A stretch of DNA of 64,000 nucleotides from Bog-473 sp963756025. GTDB taxonomy: Bacteria > Actinomycetota > Acidimicrobiia > Acidimicrobiales > RAAP-2. The stretch spans positions 744,001 through 808,000 of the forward strand of contig CAVWMF010000007.1 of NCBI GenBank assembly GCA_963756025.1, in the 5' to 3' direction. The translations under genes and the position numbers were made by a program. Positions 17,386 to 26,655 of this stretch are shown here, piece by piece. The notes beneath the pieces were generated by a model. It saw only the letters and a list, made by a program, of their open reading frames with translations. It was not told where the DNA came from and ran no database searches. Within the stretch, counting starts at the first letter, position 1; every line of letters begins with the position of its first letter.

Positions 17386-17723
17386 TGCACTTCGCGGATC
17401 TCTAGCCGATCGGCCACCCGCACCCCCCAACGCGCCAACGCGCCGGACTCGGCCGCGAGCACGCTGCGCGCGCCCTTCCGGGGCAGGGCGACCCGCCACG
17501 GCCGCACGCGTACAAGCTGAACCACGGTCAGATCGGCGGAGAGGAAGGCCACATCGAGCCCGAAACTCATGCCGACCGTGTGGACGGTTCGGGCTCCGGC
17601 CAGGTGCAGCGCACCCTCGCAGCCGTCGCGCCCGTGGAGACCCCGGGCCCGTTCGGCGAACGTCTCGGTCATCTCGAGTGCGCACACCACGTCGCCGTCA
17701 CGCAGCAGCCATCCGGACCGCAT
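17382..17723 (-). CDS. DUF192 family protein
   Basis: 113 aa, ATG at 17723. It has the DUF192 core: AERARGLHGRD near 25, HTVGMSFGLDVAFLS near 50 and a C-terminal VLAAESGALARWGVRVADRLEI. Most family members are exported; this one has no signal peptide and is probably cytosolic. Function unknown. It is translationally coupled to rsmI. Confidence 0.85.
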   Translation of the reverse strand: MRSGWLLRDGDVVCALEMTETFAERARGLHGRDGCEGALHLAGARTVHTVGMSFGLDVAFLSADLTVVQLVRVRPWRVALPRKGARSVLAAESGALARWGVRVADRLEIREVQ

Positions 17724-17847
17724 AGGGGTCTGAGGCTAATGGGTCGCCGCGAACGCCCCGACCAGATCCCGACTGCCCCGGCCCCGCCCGACCGGCCCGC
17801 GAGGGCCCGAAAAAGGAATGCTTCCCGGGCGAACTAGCATGCATGCC

Positions 17848-17931
17848 ATGTCGAAGCGGACGGTCAAACGCAAGCTCAGGGCGAAGAAAAAGGCGAATCA
17901 CGGCAAGAAGCCGAACTGCGGGCGGGGTTAG
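17848..17931 (+). CDS. Large ribosomal subunit protein bL37
   Basis: 27 aa: MSKRTVKRKLRAKKKANHGK then KPNCGRG. The basic N-terminus followed by ANHGKKPN is the hallmark of bL37, the roughly 24-residue actinobacterial 50S protein found in mycobacterial ribosome structures. In-frame ATG at 17839 would add three residues. A -10-like TAGCAT lies seven bases before the ATG at 17848, so a leaderless mRNA starting at this ATG is plausible; there is no clear Shine-Dalgarno sequence. It is convergent with the GDPD gene. Confidence 0.8.
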   Translation: MSKRTVKRKLRAKKKANHGKKPNCGRG

Positions 17932-17955
17932 CTCCCCGACGCCAAGGGCGGACGC

Positions 17956-18822
17956 TCAGCCCGATCTCCCGTCCCAGGCGACATTTGCGTCCCGGAGAAC
18001 CTTGACGAGCACGGTGGGAACGTCGGAGATGATGCCGTCCACCCCCAGCCCCACGAGTCGCTCCATCGCAGCCGTCTCGTTGACCGTCCACACGTGGACA
18101 GCTTTGCCTCGCCCGTGGGCGGCCTCGACGAACGCCTCGTCGACCACGACGAGCTCGCCCATCCGCTCGGGTACCTGGTAGGCCACGACAGGGCTGTCGG
18201 GCAAGGGCGTACCATCGTGCACCGCCCGCCAGAACTCCGCCGTGGCGATCGTCCCGGCCGAGGTGGGCACCTCCGGTGCAAACGTCCGGAAGGCGTCGGT
18301 GGCCGGGTCGAGGAAAGAGGCGACGATCACGTCATCGCGGCGCTCGAACTCACGCAGGAGGTTGGCGAGGGACGCCTCGTACGGCGTGACCGTCGGGGCC
18401 GTCTGCTTGATGTCGAGGTTGAGGACGACATCGGGGAACCGTTCCAGCACCTCGCGCAACGTGGCGATCCCGAACCGCGGATCATCAGGGGCCCGGCCGC
18501 GGTAGGGATAGTCACCCTCGGGACGATCCGGTGTGACGTCGGCCCCGGGAATGAACCAGTGGGAGAAGTCCAGCTGCCGCAGCTCGGCGAGGGTGAAGCT
18601 GGCAATGTTCCCCGTCGCCGGCGTCGTGCGGTCCACCGTGGCGTCGTGGCAGACGACCAGCTCGCCATCCCGTGTGGCGTGGACGTCGAGCTCGATCCCC
18701 GTGGCGCCCGCCGCCAACGCCCGCGTGAGGGCGAACATGGTGGAGGAGGGCGACTCCCATGCTCCCCCCTGATGGGCATACGCGAGCAGCCGACGCTGAA
18801 CCCACACCGACCCGTCGTCCAC
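17956..18822 (-). CDS. Glycerophosphodiester phosphodiesterase family protein
   Basis: 288 aa from a GTG at 18822. TIM-barrel GDPD: AHQGGAWESPSSTMFAL (the usual HRG is HQG here), GIELDVHATRDGELVVCHD with the metal-binding Glu and Asp and the general-acid His, LNLDIKQT, and C-terminal VHVWTVNE...GIISDVPTVL. Expected to release alcohols from glycerophosphodiesters. No signal peptide, so cytosolic. Single gene. Confidence 0.9.
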   Translation of the reverse strand: MDDGSVWVQRRLLAYAHQGGAWESPSSTMFALTRALAAGATGIELDVHATRDGELVVCHDATVDRTTPATGNIASFTLAELRQLDFSHWFIPGADVTPDRPEGDYPYRGRAPDDPRFGIATLREVLERFPDVVLNLDIKQTAPTVTPYEASLANLLREFERRDDVIVASFLDPATDAFRTFAPEVPTSAGTIATAEFWRAVHDGTPLPDSPVVAYQVPERMGELVVVDEAFVEAAHGRGKAVHVWTVNETAAMERLVGLGVDGIISDVPTVLVKVLRDANVAWDGRSG

Positions 18823-18882
18823 CGAAGTGATCGTAACGGCACATCACCGGTCGTCAACCTGAGTGAGTAGCCTCTCCCCGCC

Positions 18883-19479
18883 GTGCTCGATCACATCCTC
18901 GTCGACATCATCAGCGCCATCCGACGCTCGTTCGAACAGGCGCTCCTGCAACGCCAAGCGGTCGAAGAGCGTTTCCAGGTCGACGTCTTCCTGGGGGATG
19001 TCTCATGGGAGACGTCCTACAGCCTGCCCGGCGAGGAGCAGCCGCCCCGCGTGCGGGCCGACGTCTCGGTGGACTGGCCCACATGGAGCCAGACCTCCTA
19101 CCGGAGTTGGTCGATCGGCGAGCCACCCGACGAACTGCCCGAGATCGTGCTCGAGGTGGCCCTGCGGGTACAGCGGCTGGCCGAGGCGCCCGACCCCGAC
19201 ATGGTACTGCGCGCGCTGCCCGAGGCCAATCCGCTCCTCGGTGTCGATCCTTTGGTCCGCACCGCGACCACCATCGAGCAGGTCTATGCCGACGGCGGTG
19301 TGCGGTGGGCCGTCGAAGCCACCTACGAAGGCTCGGTGCACTTCAGCGAGGCACAGCTCGAGGACCCGGGTGAGATCGGGCCGGTGATCGCCGGCCTCAC
19401 ACGATGGATCTCTTCCACGCTGGTCCGATTGGCCGACCTTCCCTTTTCCTTCCTGCCCCCCGACGAGGACGAGGACTGA
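18883..19479 (+). CDS. Conserved-type hypothetical protein
   Basis: 198 aa from a GTG at 18883. No family recognised. It is soluble, acidic (ends PPDEDED) and has predicted mixed alpha/beta content; an early helix (IISAIRRSFEQALLQRQAVEERF) is followed by strands with many Trp/Tyr (WETSYSLPG, WPTWSQTSYRSW). No signal peptide or transmembrane segment. Codon use agrees with neighbours and the frame is open throughout, so it is probably real. A GC-rich inverted repeat lies just after the stop. Confidence 0.65.
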   Translation: MLDHILVDIISAIRRSFEQALLQRQAVEERFQVDVFLGDVSWETSYSLPGEEQPPRVRADVSVDWPTWSQTSYRSWSIGEPPDELPEIVLEVALRVQRLAEAPDPDMVLRALPEANPLLGVDPLVRTATTIEQVYADGGVRWAVEATYEGSVHFSEAQLEDPGEIGPVIAGLTRWISSTLVRLADLPFSFLPPDEDED

Positions 19480-19666
19480 GCCCTTTCGGGTTCCGGGGAC
19501 GCCCCTGCGGGCGTGTCCGACGGGTTTCGCGCCCCGGTCATCGCTGACTCGGTGTCGGGCGGTTGCCGACCGGTTGCCTCATGGACGACGCCCTATCTTG
19601 CGCGCCGTGAGAGGGATATGAATTGCATCGGGCCCACATCCACCACACAAAGAGGAGGCACCCGCG

Positions 19667-19912
19667 ATGTTCCGTCGTTCTCATCGTGCAACTGGTCATT
19701 GCGTCATCGCTGCTCCTCGGGTGCGCACCGTGCGGGTCTTGGATACCCCCGAGGACCTTCGGGCCGCGGTGGAACGGGCCCGGGAGTTCGAACGGATGAG
19801 GGCGGGGCACAGTGCGCCCGTCCTCCGTTACGAGAGGTATCTCCGCGAGAGCTCCGGCGACCAGAATCTGGCCGATGTCGTGCAGCTCGACGCCGGAGCC
19901 GTAGGCGCCTGA
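19667..19912 (+). CDS. Small hypothetical protein
   Basis: 81 aa. The ATG at 19667 has a strong Shine-Dalgarno sequence (AGAGGAGG, eight bases upstream), which is the main reason to believe it. The product is basic at the N-terminus (MFRRSHRATGH) and then mostly helical and charged (DLRAAVERAREFERMRAG ... RYERYLRESSGD). No family recognised. It stands alone between two convergent stretches. Confidence 0.6.
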   Translation: MFRRSHRATGHCVIAAPRVRTVRVLDTPEDLRAAVERAREFERMRAGHSAPVLRYERYLRESSGDQNLADVVQLDAGAVGA

Positions 19913-19936
19913 AAAGACTCCGGGCGGTACGAAGGG

Positions 19937-19952
19937 GCGGGCGAACGCCCGC
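19937..19952. terminator. Possible bidirectional terminator hairpin
   Basis: GCGGGC-GAAC-GCCCGC makes a perfect 6-bp GC stem with a tetraloop between the convergent 81-aa gene and ychF. There is no long T run on either side, so function is inferred from position and stem only. Confidence 0.4.
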
Positions 19953-19955
19953 GGC

Positions 19956-21041
19956 TCAGTTGCTGAAGCGGAATTCCACGACGTCGCCGTCACGCATGAC
20001 GTAGTCCTTGCCCTCCATGCGCGCCCTTCCGGCGGCGCGTGCGGCGACCACCGACTTCATCTCCACCAGGTCCTCGAAACCCACCACTTCGGCCTTGATG
20101 AAGCCCTTCTCGAAGTCCGTATGGATGACGCCGGCCGCCTTGGGGGCTGTGTCGCCCACGTGGATGGTCCAGGCCCGCGCCTCCTTCGGGCCCGCTGTCA
20201 GGAAGGTCTGCAGGCCCAGTGTGGCAAAGCCCACGTGGACCAGCCGCTCGAGGCCCGACTCCGCCAGTCCGTAGCTCTCGAGCAGCTCACGAGCATCCTC
20301 GGCCGGCAAACGGGCCAGCTCCGCCTCGATCTGCGCGCAGAGCACGATGGAGCTGGCGGGCGCCACGCCATCGGCCAGCCGCTCCGCCAATGCCGTGTCG
20401 GTCAGCGCATCCTCATCGACGTTGAAGACATAAATGAACGGCTTTGCGGTGAGCAGGTGCAGGTCGTAGAGCAGATTGGCATCGACCGCCCCCTGTGCCG
20501 CCGCGCTCGAGATGGTGCGCCCCTCGTCGAGGATGCGCTGGGCCACCGCCACGGCCTCGGCCTCGGCTCGCAATTCGGGGCGCGCCCTTGCTTCCTTGGC
20601 CAGCTTGGGCAGCCTGTTCTCGACCGTCTGCAGGTCGGCCAGGATCAGCTCCGTGTTCACGGTGGCGATGTCGGACAGGGGGTCGACGCGCCCGTCGACA
20701 TGGATGACGTCCTCGTCGTGAAAGACGCGGACCACCTGGCAGATAGCGTCGCTCTCCCGGATGGCGGCGAGGAACTTGTTCCCTAACCCTTCCCCCTGTG
20801 AGGCTCCCCGGACGATACCGGCGATGTCGACGAATGTCACCGAAGCCGGCACGATCGGGGCGTCGTCGTACAGCGCGGCGAGCTCCCCCAGGCGGTGGTC
20901 GGGGACGGCGACGACCCCGACGTTCGGATCGATCGTGGCGAAGGGATAGTTGGCCGCCAGCACCTCGTTGTTCGTGAGCGCGTTGAAGAGCGTGGACTTG
21001 CCGACGTTCGGGAGCCCGACGATGCCGATAGAGAGGGACAC
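19956..21041 (-). CDS. ychF: Redox-regulated ATPase YchF (Obg-like)
   Basis: 361 aa from a GTG at 21041. P-loop GLPNVGKST at 9-17, NYPFATIDPNVG, DIAGIVRGASQGEGLGNKFL, nucleotide-specificity segment FNVDEDA (in place of the GTPase NKxD) and the C-terminal TGS domain ending GKDYVMRDGDVVEFRF. YchF/OLA1 proteins prefer ATP and bind ribosomes. Nine bases separate its start from the upstream PfkB kinase gene. Confidence 0.96.
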   Translation of the reverse strand: MSLSIGIVGLPNVGKSTLFNALTNNEVLAANYPFATIDPNVGVVAVPDHRLGELAALYDDAPIVPASVTFVDIAGIVRGASQGEGLGNKFLAAIRESDAICQVVRVFHDEDVIHVDGRVDPLSDIATVNTELILADLQTVENRLPKLAKEARARPELRAEAEAVAVAQRILDEGRTISSAAAQGAVDANLLYDLHLLTAKPFIYVFNVDEDALTDTALAERLADGVAPASSIVLCAQIEAELARLPAEDARELLESYGLAESGLERLVHVGFATLGLQTFLTAGPKEARAWTIHVGDTAPKAAGVIHTDFEKGFIKAEVVGFEDLVEMKSVVAARAAGRARMEGKDYVMRDGDVVEFRFSN

Positions 21042-21049
21042 CGAACTCC

Positions 21050-22105
21050 CTACGGTGCGAGCACGCCCGCCGCGGCGGCGAGGGCGCGCAGGTCGGCCTC
21101 GGGGCGGGCGCCGGTGTGCGAGATGATCTCGGCGGCGCAGATCCCACCGAGCCGGGCGCTGAGCACAGGATCCATCCCGTGTGTCAACCCGTAGAGCATG
21201 CCCGCGGCAAAGAGATCCCCGGCCCCGGTCGTGTCCACCACCCGCCCGACCGGCGGTGCGGGCACTTCCTCGGGGCCGTGGGCGGTCAGCACGACGCAGC
21301 CCGCAGGTCCACGGGTCATGACGACGAGCAGCCCCGTTTCCTCTGCCGCCTCGAGAGCAGCCGTGTGGGAGGACGCCCCGAACAGCATGGTGATCTCCTC
21401 CTCGTTGCCCAGGAGGATGTCGACGTCGTCGACCAGGAGGTCCAGGAATTCGCGCTGGTGCCGCTCGACGCAGAACGGATCCGACAGCGACAACGCGACC
21501 GAGCCGTCGGCCTCGTGGGCAATGCCAGCAGCATGACGCATGGCCTCTTTGGCCGCAGCCACGTCCCAGAGGTAACCCTCGAGGAGCACGACGGCGGCCC
21601 GCTCGACGAAGGGGGTCGACACCCCGGCCACGGTGAGGGTGGACGCCGCCCCCAGGTACGTACCCATCGTCCGCTCGGCATCGTCCGAGATCAGCACCAT
21701 GCAGCGGCCGGTCCCCAGGGCATCGCCCTCGGGCGATTGGCCGAAGGCCGGCTCGACGGACACGCCGGCGGCGCGCAGGTCGTCCACGTACGTGTGCCCG
21801 ACCGCGTCGTCGGCCACGGCCCCGATGAAGCCGGCACGTCCACCGAGCGCGGCCAGCCCGACCGCCGTGTTCGCCACCGACCCCCCGGAGACGAAGCGCG
21901 GGTCGACCATGATCTCCAAGATGGCCGTGGCCTGGACCAGGTCGATCAGGGTCATGGAACCCTTGACCAAGCCCACCTGCGCCAGCACCTCGTCACGCGT
22001 CGTCTCGAGGACGTCCAGCAGCGGCGAGCCGATCGCCACCAGGTCCAGCTCAGACCTGGTGGCGTCGTCGATCACCGGGGTTTCGGTCGATTCATTCGCA
22101 TCCAC
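21050..22105 (-). CDS. PfkB family sugar/nucleoside kinase
   Basis: 351 aa if the GTG at 22105 is used; longer forms would run into the divergent aminopeptidase gene. Ribokinase fold: VAIGSPLLDVLE near the N-terminus, the substrate-side GGSVANTAVGLAALGG, and the catalytic VVDTTGAGDLFAAGML (PfkB signature 2 with the base Asp). It most resembles adenosine-kinase-like members (GNEEEITMLFG). Substrate not certain. It is upstream of ychF on the same strand. Confidence 0.88.
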   Translation of the reverse strand: MDANESTETPVIDDATRSELDLVAIGSPLLDVLETTRDEVLAQVGLVKGSMTLIDLVQATAILEIMVDPRFVSGGSVANTAVGLAALGGRAGFIGAVADDAVGHTYVDDLRAAGVSVEPAFGQSPEGDALGTGRCMVLISDDAERTMGTYLGAASTLTVAGVSTPFVERAAVVLLEGYLWDVAAAKEAMRHAAGIAHEADGSVALSLSDPFCVERHQREFLDLLVDDVDILLGNEEEITMLFGASSHTAALEAAEETGLLVVMTRGPAGCVVLTAHGPEEVPAPPVGRVVDTTGAGDLFAAGMLYGLTHGMDPVLSARLGGICAAEIISHTGARPEADLRALAAAAGVLAP

Positions 22106-22149
22106 GGAGCGAGAACCTACTCGGAGCGAGGCGGGTAGCCTTCCCGGCA

Positions 22150-24765
22150 ATGTCATCTTCCCCTTTGACCCCAGCGACGACCCACGAGGATGCGTTTCGT
22201 CTCCCTCGGACGGTGGAGCCACACGTCTACCGGATAGAGATTGAGCCCGACATCGGCTCGGCCACCTTTTCGGGGACCGTGGCGATCGATGTCACCGTCC
22301 ACGAAACGACTGATCGGATCGTTCTCAACGCGGCCGAGCTCGCCATCAGTGATGTCGAGCTCCGCACCGCTGCGGGTGACGTCATCGGGTGCACGGTCTC
22401 TTTCGAGGACGAGCTCGAACAGGCGATCTTCCACCCATCCACCCCGCTCGCGCCGGGGGCGAGCACGGTGACATGCCGGTTCACCGGCACCCTCAATGAC
22501 AAGTTGCGCGGGTTCTACCGCTCCACGTACACCGACGATGCCGGTGAAACGCACACCATCGCGACGACACAGCTCGAATCGGTCGATGCCCGCCGGGCCT
22601 TTCCATGCTGGGACGAGCCGGATCGCAAGGCCGTCTTCGAGGTGACGCTCACGATCGACCGGGACGACGACGCGTTCTCCAACTCCCCCATCGTCGACGT
22701 ACACCGTGTCGGCGACAAGAACGTGGTGCGCTTCGCTCCCACCATGAAGATGTCCACCTACCTGGTCGCCTTCGTCGTCGGCCGGCTCGAGACCACCGAG
22801 ACCATCGATGTCGACGGGGTGCCACTCCGGGTCGTCTTCACCCCGGGCAAACGCAAGTTGGCGGACTTCGGGTTGGCGATCGGCGCGTTTTCACTGCGCT
22901 TCTTCACCGAATACTTCGGCATTCCCTACCCGGGGGACAAGGTCGACCTGGTGGCCATTCCCGACTTCGCCGCCGGGGCCATGGAGAATCTCGGCTGCAT
23001 CACCTTCCGTGACACGGCCCTCCTGATCGATCCGACGAGTGCGGCCCGGGCCGAGCTGGAACGGGTGGCCGACGTCGTCGCCCACGAGATGGCGCACATG
23101 TGGTTCGGCGACCTCGTGACCATGGGGTGGTGGGAGGGCATCTGGCTGAACGAGGCGTTCGCCACCTTCATGGAGATGCTCTGTGTCGACGCTTTCCGGC
23201 CCTCCTGGGATCGCTGGGTGGGATTCGCCCCGTCGCGCGAGGCGGCCCTGACCATCGATGGCGTCCACGCCACCCGACCCATCGAGTATCCGGTTGGACC
23301 CCCCAAAGAGGCCGAGGGCATGTTCGACCTCTTGACCTATGAAAAAGGTGCGGCCGTGCTGCGGATGCTGGAGCAGCACATCGGGCCCCAGGTCTTCCGG
23401 GACGGTGTGCGCACCTATCTGACGGCCCATGCCTACGCCAACACCGTGACCACCGACCTGTGGGACGCGCTGGAAGAGGCGAGCGGCGAACCGGTGCGCG
23501 ACGTCATGAACACGTTCATCCTCCAGGGTGGGCATCCGCTGGTCTCCCTGCGCGGCGACACCGTGGAGCAGCAGCCGTTCTCCTATGGCGAGGTCCCCGA
23601 CGGGATCGAGTCGGCCATCGGTGACGCATGGAACGTCCCCGTGGCGGTGCGGGCTCTCCCCACCGACACCAAGCCGGGGGCGCCCACCAGCAAGTTCGTT
23701 CTCGACAAGGCGCCGGTGCACCTCGAAGAGACGGCGCACGGCCTGGTCGTCGTCAATGCGGGTGGATGGGGCGTGTTCCGAGTGGGCTACGAAGCCGAAC
23801 ACCGGCTGGCCCTGGCGTCGCGCCTGTCCGAGCTCACCCCGTTGGAGCGGGCCAATCTGCTCGCCGACACCTGGGCGACCACCCTGGCCGGGCATTCCAC
23901 CCTCGAAGAGTTCCTCCTCGTGGCCGCGAAACTCGAGCTCGAGCCGGACCCCACCCCCTGGGCTCCGGTCTCCGCTGCCTTCCACCTGGCCCGACGCATC
24001 GTGAGTGAGGCCGACCTCCCGTCACTGCACGAGGCCGTCGCCGCCCTCGTAGGTCCGCAGTTCCGCCATGTCGGCTTCGACTCCCGGCCCGGCGAAGGGG
24101 ACCGCACGCCGACGCTGCGGTCGCTGGCTATCAGCCTTCTGGGCACCGTCGGCGCCGACCCTGTCGTGGGGGAGGAAGCGCTGCGTCTGTTCATCGAGTC
24201 CCCGCTCGGAGGCGGCAACGGCGCGCCGATCCCGGCCGACGTCGAAGCCGCCACGCTGGCCGTGGTGGCGCAACTCCTCCGGCCCGGGGACTACGACGCC
24301 CTCCTGCAGCGCTACAGGACCGCCAAAACACCGCAGGAGGAGATGCGTTCGCTCAACGCCCTCTCGGCCTTCCCCAGCATCGACCTGGCCCAGCGCACCT
24401 TCGATCTCGCCATGACCGAGGTGCGCAGTCAGAACGGGTGGCTCGTGATCTCGTCCCTGCTGGCCAATCCGGTGGCCGGGCAGGCGATCTGGCTGCGCAT
24501 CACCGAGGCGTGGGATGCCATTCTCGAACGATTCCCGAAGAACGCGCACGCGCGCATCGCCGAAGCCATTCCCTCCCTGTGCGGCGACGCGGACTTCGCC
24601 CGTTCCGTCGTCCAATTCCTGGCCGACCATCCCCTGGCATCGGGTCCCCGTCGGGTGGCCCAGTCGGTGGAACGCCTGAACGTCAATGTCGCCTTTGCCG
24701 AGCGCGAACGGGCACGGTTGGGCGACAGCTTCCGGGCGGCCGTCGCCGCGGCCACCTCGGCTTGA
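22150..24765 (+). CDS. M1 family aminopeptidase
   Basis: 871 aa from an ATG at 22150. Zinc metallopeptidase of the PepN/ERAP group: N-terminal beta domain, exopeptidase motif GAMENLG near 275-281, zinc site HEMAHMWFGD near 311 with the third ligand Glu in WLNEAFATF about 19 residues later, catalytic Tyr expected in DLLTYEKGA, and a C-terminal ERAP1-like helical domain (about 520-871). It removes N-terminal residues from peptides; no signal peptide, so cytosolic. The length fits the family. Divergent from the PfkB kinase. Confidence 0.95.
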   Translation: MSSSPLTPATTHEDAFRLPRTVEPHVYRIEIEPDIGSATFSGTVAIDVTVHETTDRIVLNAAELAISDVELRTAAGDVIGCTVSFEDELEQAIFHPSTPLAPGASTVTCRFTGTLNDKLRGFYRSTYTDDAGETHTIATTQLESVDARRAFPCWDEPDRKAVFEVTLTIDRDDDAFSNSPIVDVHRVGDKNVVRFAPTMKMSTYLVAFVVGRLETTETIDVDGVPLRVVFTPGKRKLADFGLAIGAFSLRFFTEYFGIPYPGDKVDLVAIPDFAAGAMENLGCITFRDTALLIDPTSAARAELERVADVVAHEMAHMWFGDLVTMGWWEGIWLNEAFATFMEMLCVDAFRPSWDRWVGFAPSREAALTIDGVHATRPIEYPVGPPKEAEGMFDLLTYEKGAAVLRMLEQHIGPQVFRDGVRTYLTAHAYANTVTTDLWDALEEASGEPVRDVMNTFILQGGHPLVSLRGDTVEQQPFSYGEVPDGIESAIGDAWNVPVAVRALPTDTKPGAPTSKFVLDKAPVHLEETAHGLVVVNAGGWGVFRVGYEAEHRLALASRLSELTPLERANLLADTWATTLAGHSTLEEFLLVAAKLELEPDPTPWAPVSAAFHLARRIVSEADLPSLHEAVAALVGPQFRHVGFDSRPGEGDRTPTLRSLAISLLGTVGADPVVGEEALRLFIESPLGGGNGAPIPADVEAATLAVVAQLLRPGDYDALLQRYRTAKTPQEEMRSLNALSAFPSIDLAQRTFDLAMTEVRSQNGWLVISSLLANPVAGQAIWLRITEAWDAILERFPKNAHARIAEAIPSLCGDADFARSVVQFLADHPLASGPRRVAQSVERLNVNVAFAERERARLGDSFRAAVAAATSA

Positions 24766-24805
24766 GAGCGCCCACGGGGACACCCGACGTGAAGACGTGC
24801 ACCCG

Positions 24806-25516
24806 ATGAACACGGCACGCGACCTCGTCAGCACGCCGGCCGAGGTCCGGCTGCGGGCGGTTGTCGAGGCGGCTCGCCGGACGCGCGGGTTCATGCCCGA
24901 CGACGAGGGCGAGGCACTCCTCCAGGCTGCTCTGCGGGCGGGGCGCGCCTCCCTCGGCGGTAGCTCCCCGACCACATTCGTCGAGGTCGGGGCCTGGTGC
25001 GGCAAGTCCTCGCTGTACCTGGGAGCGGCGGCCGAGGCCACCGCGGCCGTCTTGTTCTCCATCGACCACCACCGCGGCTCCGAAGAGAATCAGCCGGGTT
25101 GGGAACACCACGAGCCCGATCTGGTCGATCCGGAGCGGGGCCGGATCGACACCCTGCTGCAATGGCGCCGCGCCATTAGCGGAGCGGAACTCGAAGGATC
25201 AGTCGTCGGCGTGGTGGGCGACTCGTCCACCGTGGCCGCGCGCTGGACCCACCCTCTGGCCTTCTGCTTCATCGACGGCGGGCATGGGACGGAACCGGCG
25301 TGGGCCGACTTCCGGGGCTGGGCGCCACGCGTCGCAGTCGGTGGATGGCTGGCCATCCACGACGTGTTCCCCGACCCCGCCGATGGGGGACGACCCCCCT
25401 ATGACCTGTTCTGCGCCGCGCTCGCCTCAGCCGAATTCGTCGAGGACGGCGCGTGCGGCAGCCTGCGCGTCCTGCGCCGCGTGGCGCCGCCGGCGAGCCA
25501 GCGCCCGATGGCCTGA
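24806..25516 (+). CDS. Class I SAM-dependent methyltransferase
   Basis: 236 aa from the ATG at 24806 (an in-frame GTG at 24797 is possible). Methyltransferase-24-like Rossmann domain with VEVGAWCGKSSLYLGAAA as motif I, FSIDHHRGS as the acidic motif II, FCFIDGGHG and GGWLAIHDVFPD. It lies 41 bases after the aminopeptidase and converges on the glycan-type cluster below. The acceptor substrate is unknown. Confidence 0.85.
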   Translation: MNTARDLVSTPAEVRLRAVVEAARRTRGFMPDDEGEALLQAALRAGRASLGGSSPTTFVEVGAWCGKSSLYLGAAAEATAAVLFSIDHHRGSEENQPGWEHHEPDLVDPERGRIDTLLQWRRAISGAELEGSVVGVVGDSSTVAARWTHPLAFCFIDGGHGTEPAWADFRGWAPRVAVGGWLAIHDVFPDPADGGRPPYDLFCAALASAEFVEDGACGSLRVLRRVAPPASQRPMA

Positions 25517-25542
25517 AGCCGGCCCCCGCAGCCGCCACCGGT

Positions 25543-26655
25543 TCAGCCGGCGGTACAGTCCCCGGCGGCCAGCCCCACACAGTGCGGCTCGGCCAGATCG
25601 AGCGCCGCCGGCAGGCACTCGCCCCGGAACAAGCCCGCGGCAGGAGAGGTGTTCGACAATGCGTCAGCGGCGAGCACCATGGCACCGAAGGTATACGTCG
25701 TGCGCTCGTTCTCGGGGAAAGTGACCCGCTCGGGATAGACCATGCCCGTCCAGTAGGAGCCGTCCCCGAGTCGAAGGTTCTGGCCGGCCACGAAGAGGTC
25801 CCGGGCCCGATCGCCCATGCCCAGTGCGTCGAGGGCCAGGACGCACTCGGCCGTCTCGGCCGCTGTCACCCAGTCCCCCGTCGAGACGCACCGCACGCCG
25901 AGTCCCTCCATCACGAAGCTGTCCCAGCCGTCGGCCAGGCGACGTCGTCCGGCCTCTCCCTCCAACGCCCCGGAAAGGACGGGGTAGTACCAGTCCATGG
26001 CGAATTCCACCTTCGGGGCGAAGGCGGAGGGGTGATGCGCCACGGCGTGACCGAGCCGACCGGCCGCCAGCTCCCAATCCGGGCGGTCCTTGGCCAGGCA
26101 TTCCGCCACCGCAACGGCGCACCGCATCGAGTGATAGATCGAGGAGGAGCCCGTCAAGAGGGCATATCCCTCCGCGCGGCCCGAGGGATCGAGAGACCAC
26201 AGCACCGAGCCGTCGGGCTGCTGCCAACGCAGGATGAAGTCGATGCCGCGTTGAATCGTGGGCCATAGCTCGCCCAGGAATTCGACGTCACCGGTGATGA
26301 GGTGGTGATGCCACGCCCCCGCGGCGAGGTAGGCGCACACATTGGTGTCGAGTCGCTGATCCTTGACCCCGGCGCCCTGGTAGTAGTTGAACCAGCTGCC
26401 GTCGGGCAGCTGGTTGTCGACCAGCCAGCGGTAGGCCGCCCGGGCCTCGGGGATCAGCCCGCACACCGAGAGGGCCATCGCCGCCTCCACGTGGTTCCAC
26501 GGGTCGCAGTGGCCGCCGTCGAACCACGGGATCATCCCGTCGGCCCGCTGCACGTCGGCGATGGCGCGCGCCGTGGACAGCACGTCCGCACACGTGAGCA
26601 CACCGGGTACCTCGGGAATCGTGCTCTCGTCGGAGCGCAGGTGCTCGGTCGTCAT
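25543..26655 (-). CDS. Alpha/alpha-toroid (prenyltransferase/squalene-oxidase-repeat-like) protein
   Basis: 370 aa from the ATG at 26655. Repeated helical hairpins with QRADGMIPWFDGG, DNQLPDGSWFNYYQG and WQQPDGSVLWSLDPSG resemble the QW-type repeats of squalene-cyclase/prenyltransferase toroids and of glycan hydrolases with the same fold. No DxDD cyclase motif is seen, so cyclase activity is doubtful. Third gene of a glycosyltransferase-methyltransferase-toroid run; the start overlaps the methyltransferase stop by four bases. The role is probably in making a glycosylated or methylated metabolite or lipid. Confidence 0.7.
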   Translation of the reverse strand: MTTEHLRSDESTIPEVPGVLTCADVLSTARAIADVQRADGMIPWFDGGHCDPWNHVEAAMALSVCGLIPEARAAYRWLVDNQLPDGSWFNYYQGAGVKDQRLDTNVCAYLAAGAWHHHLITGDVEFLGELWPTIQRGIDFILRWQQPDGSVLWSLDPSGRAEGYALLTGSSSIYHSMRCAVAVAECLAKDRPDWELAAGRLGHAVAHHPSAFAPKVEFAMDWYYPVLSGALEGEAGRRRLADGWDSFVMEGLGVRCVSTGDWVTAAETAECVLALDALGMGDRARDLFVAGQNLRLGDGSYWTGMVYPERVTFPENERTTYTFGAMVLAADALSNTSPAAGLFRGECLPAALDLAEPHCVGLAAGDCTAG

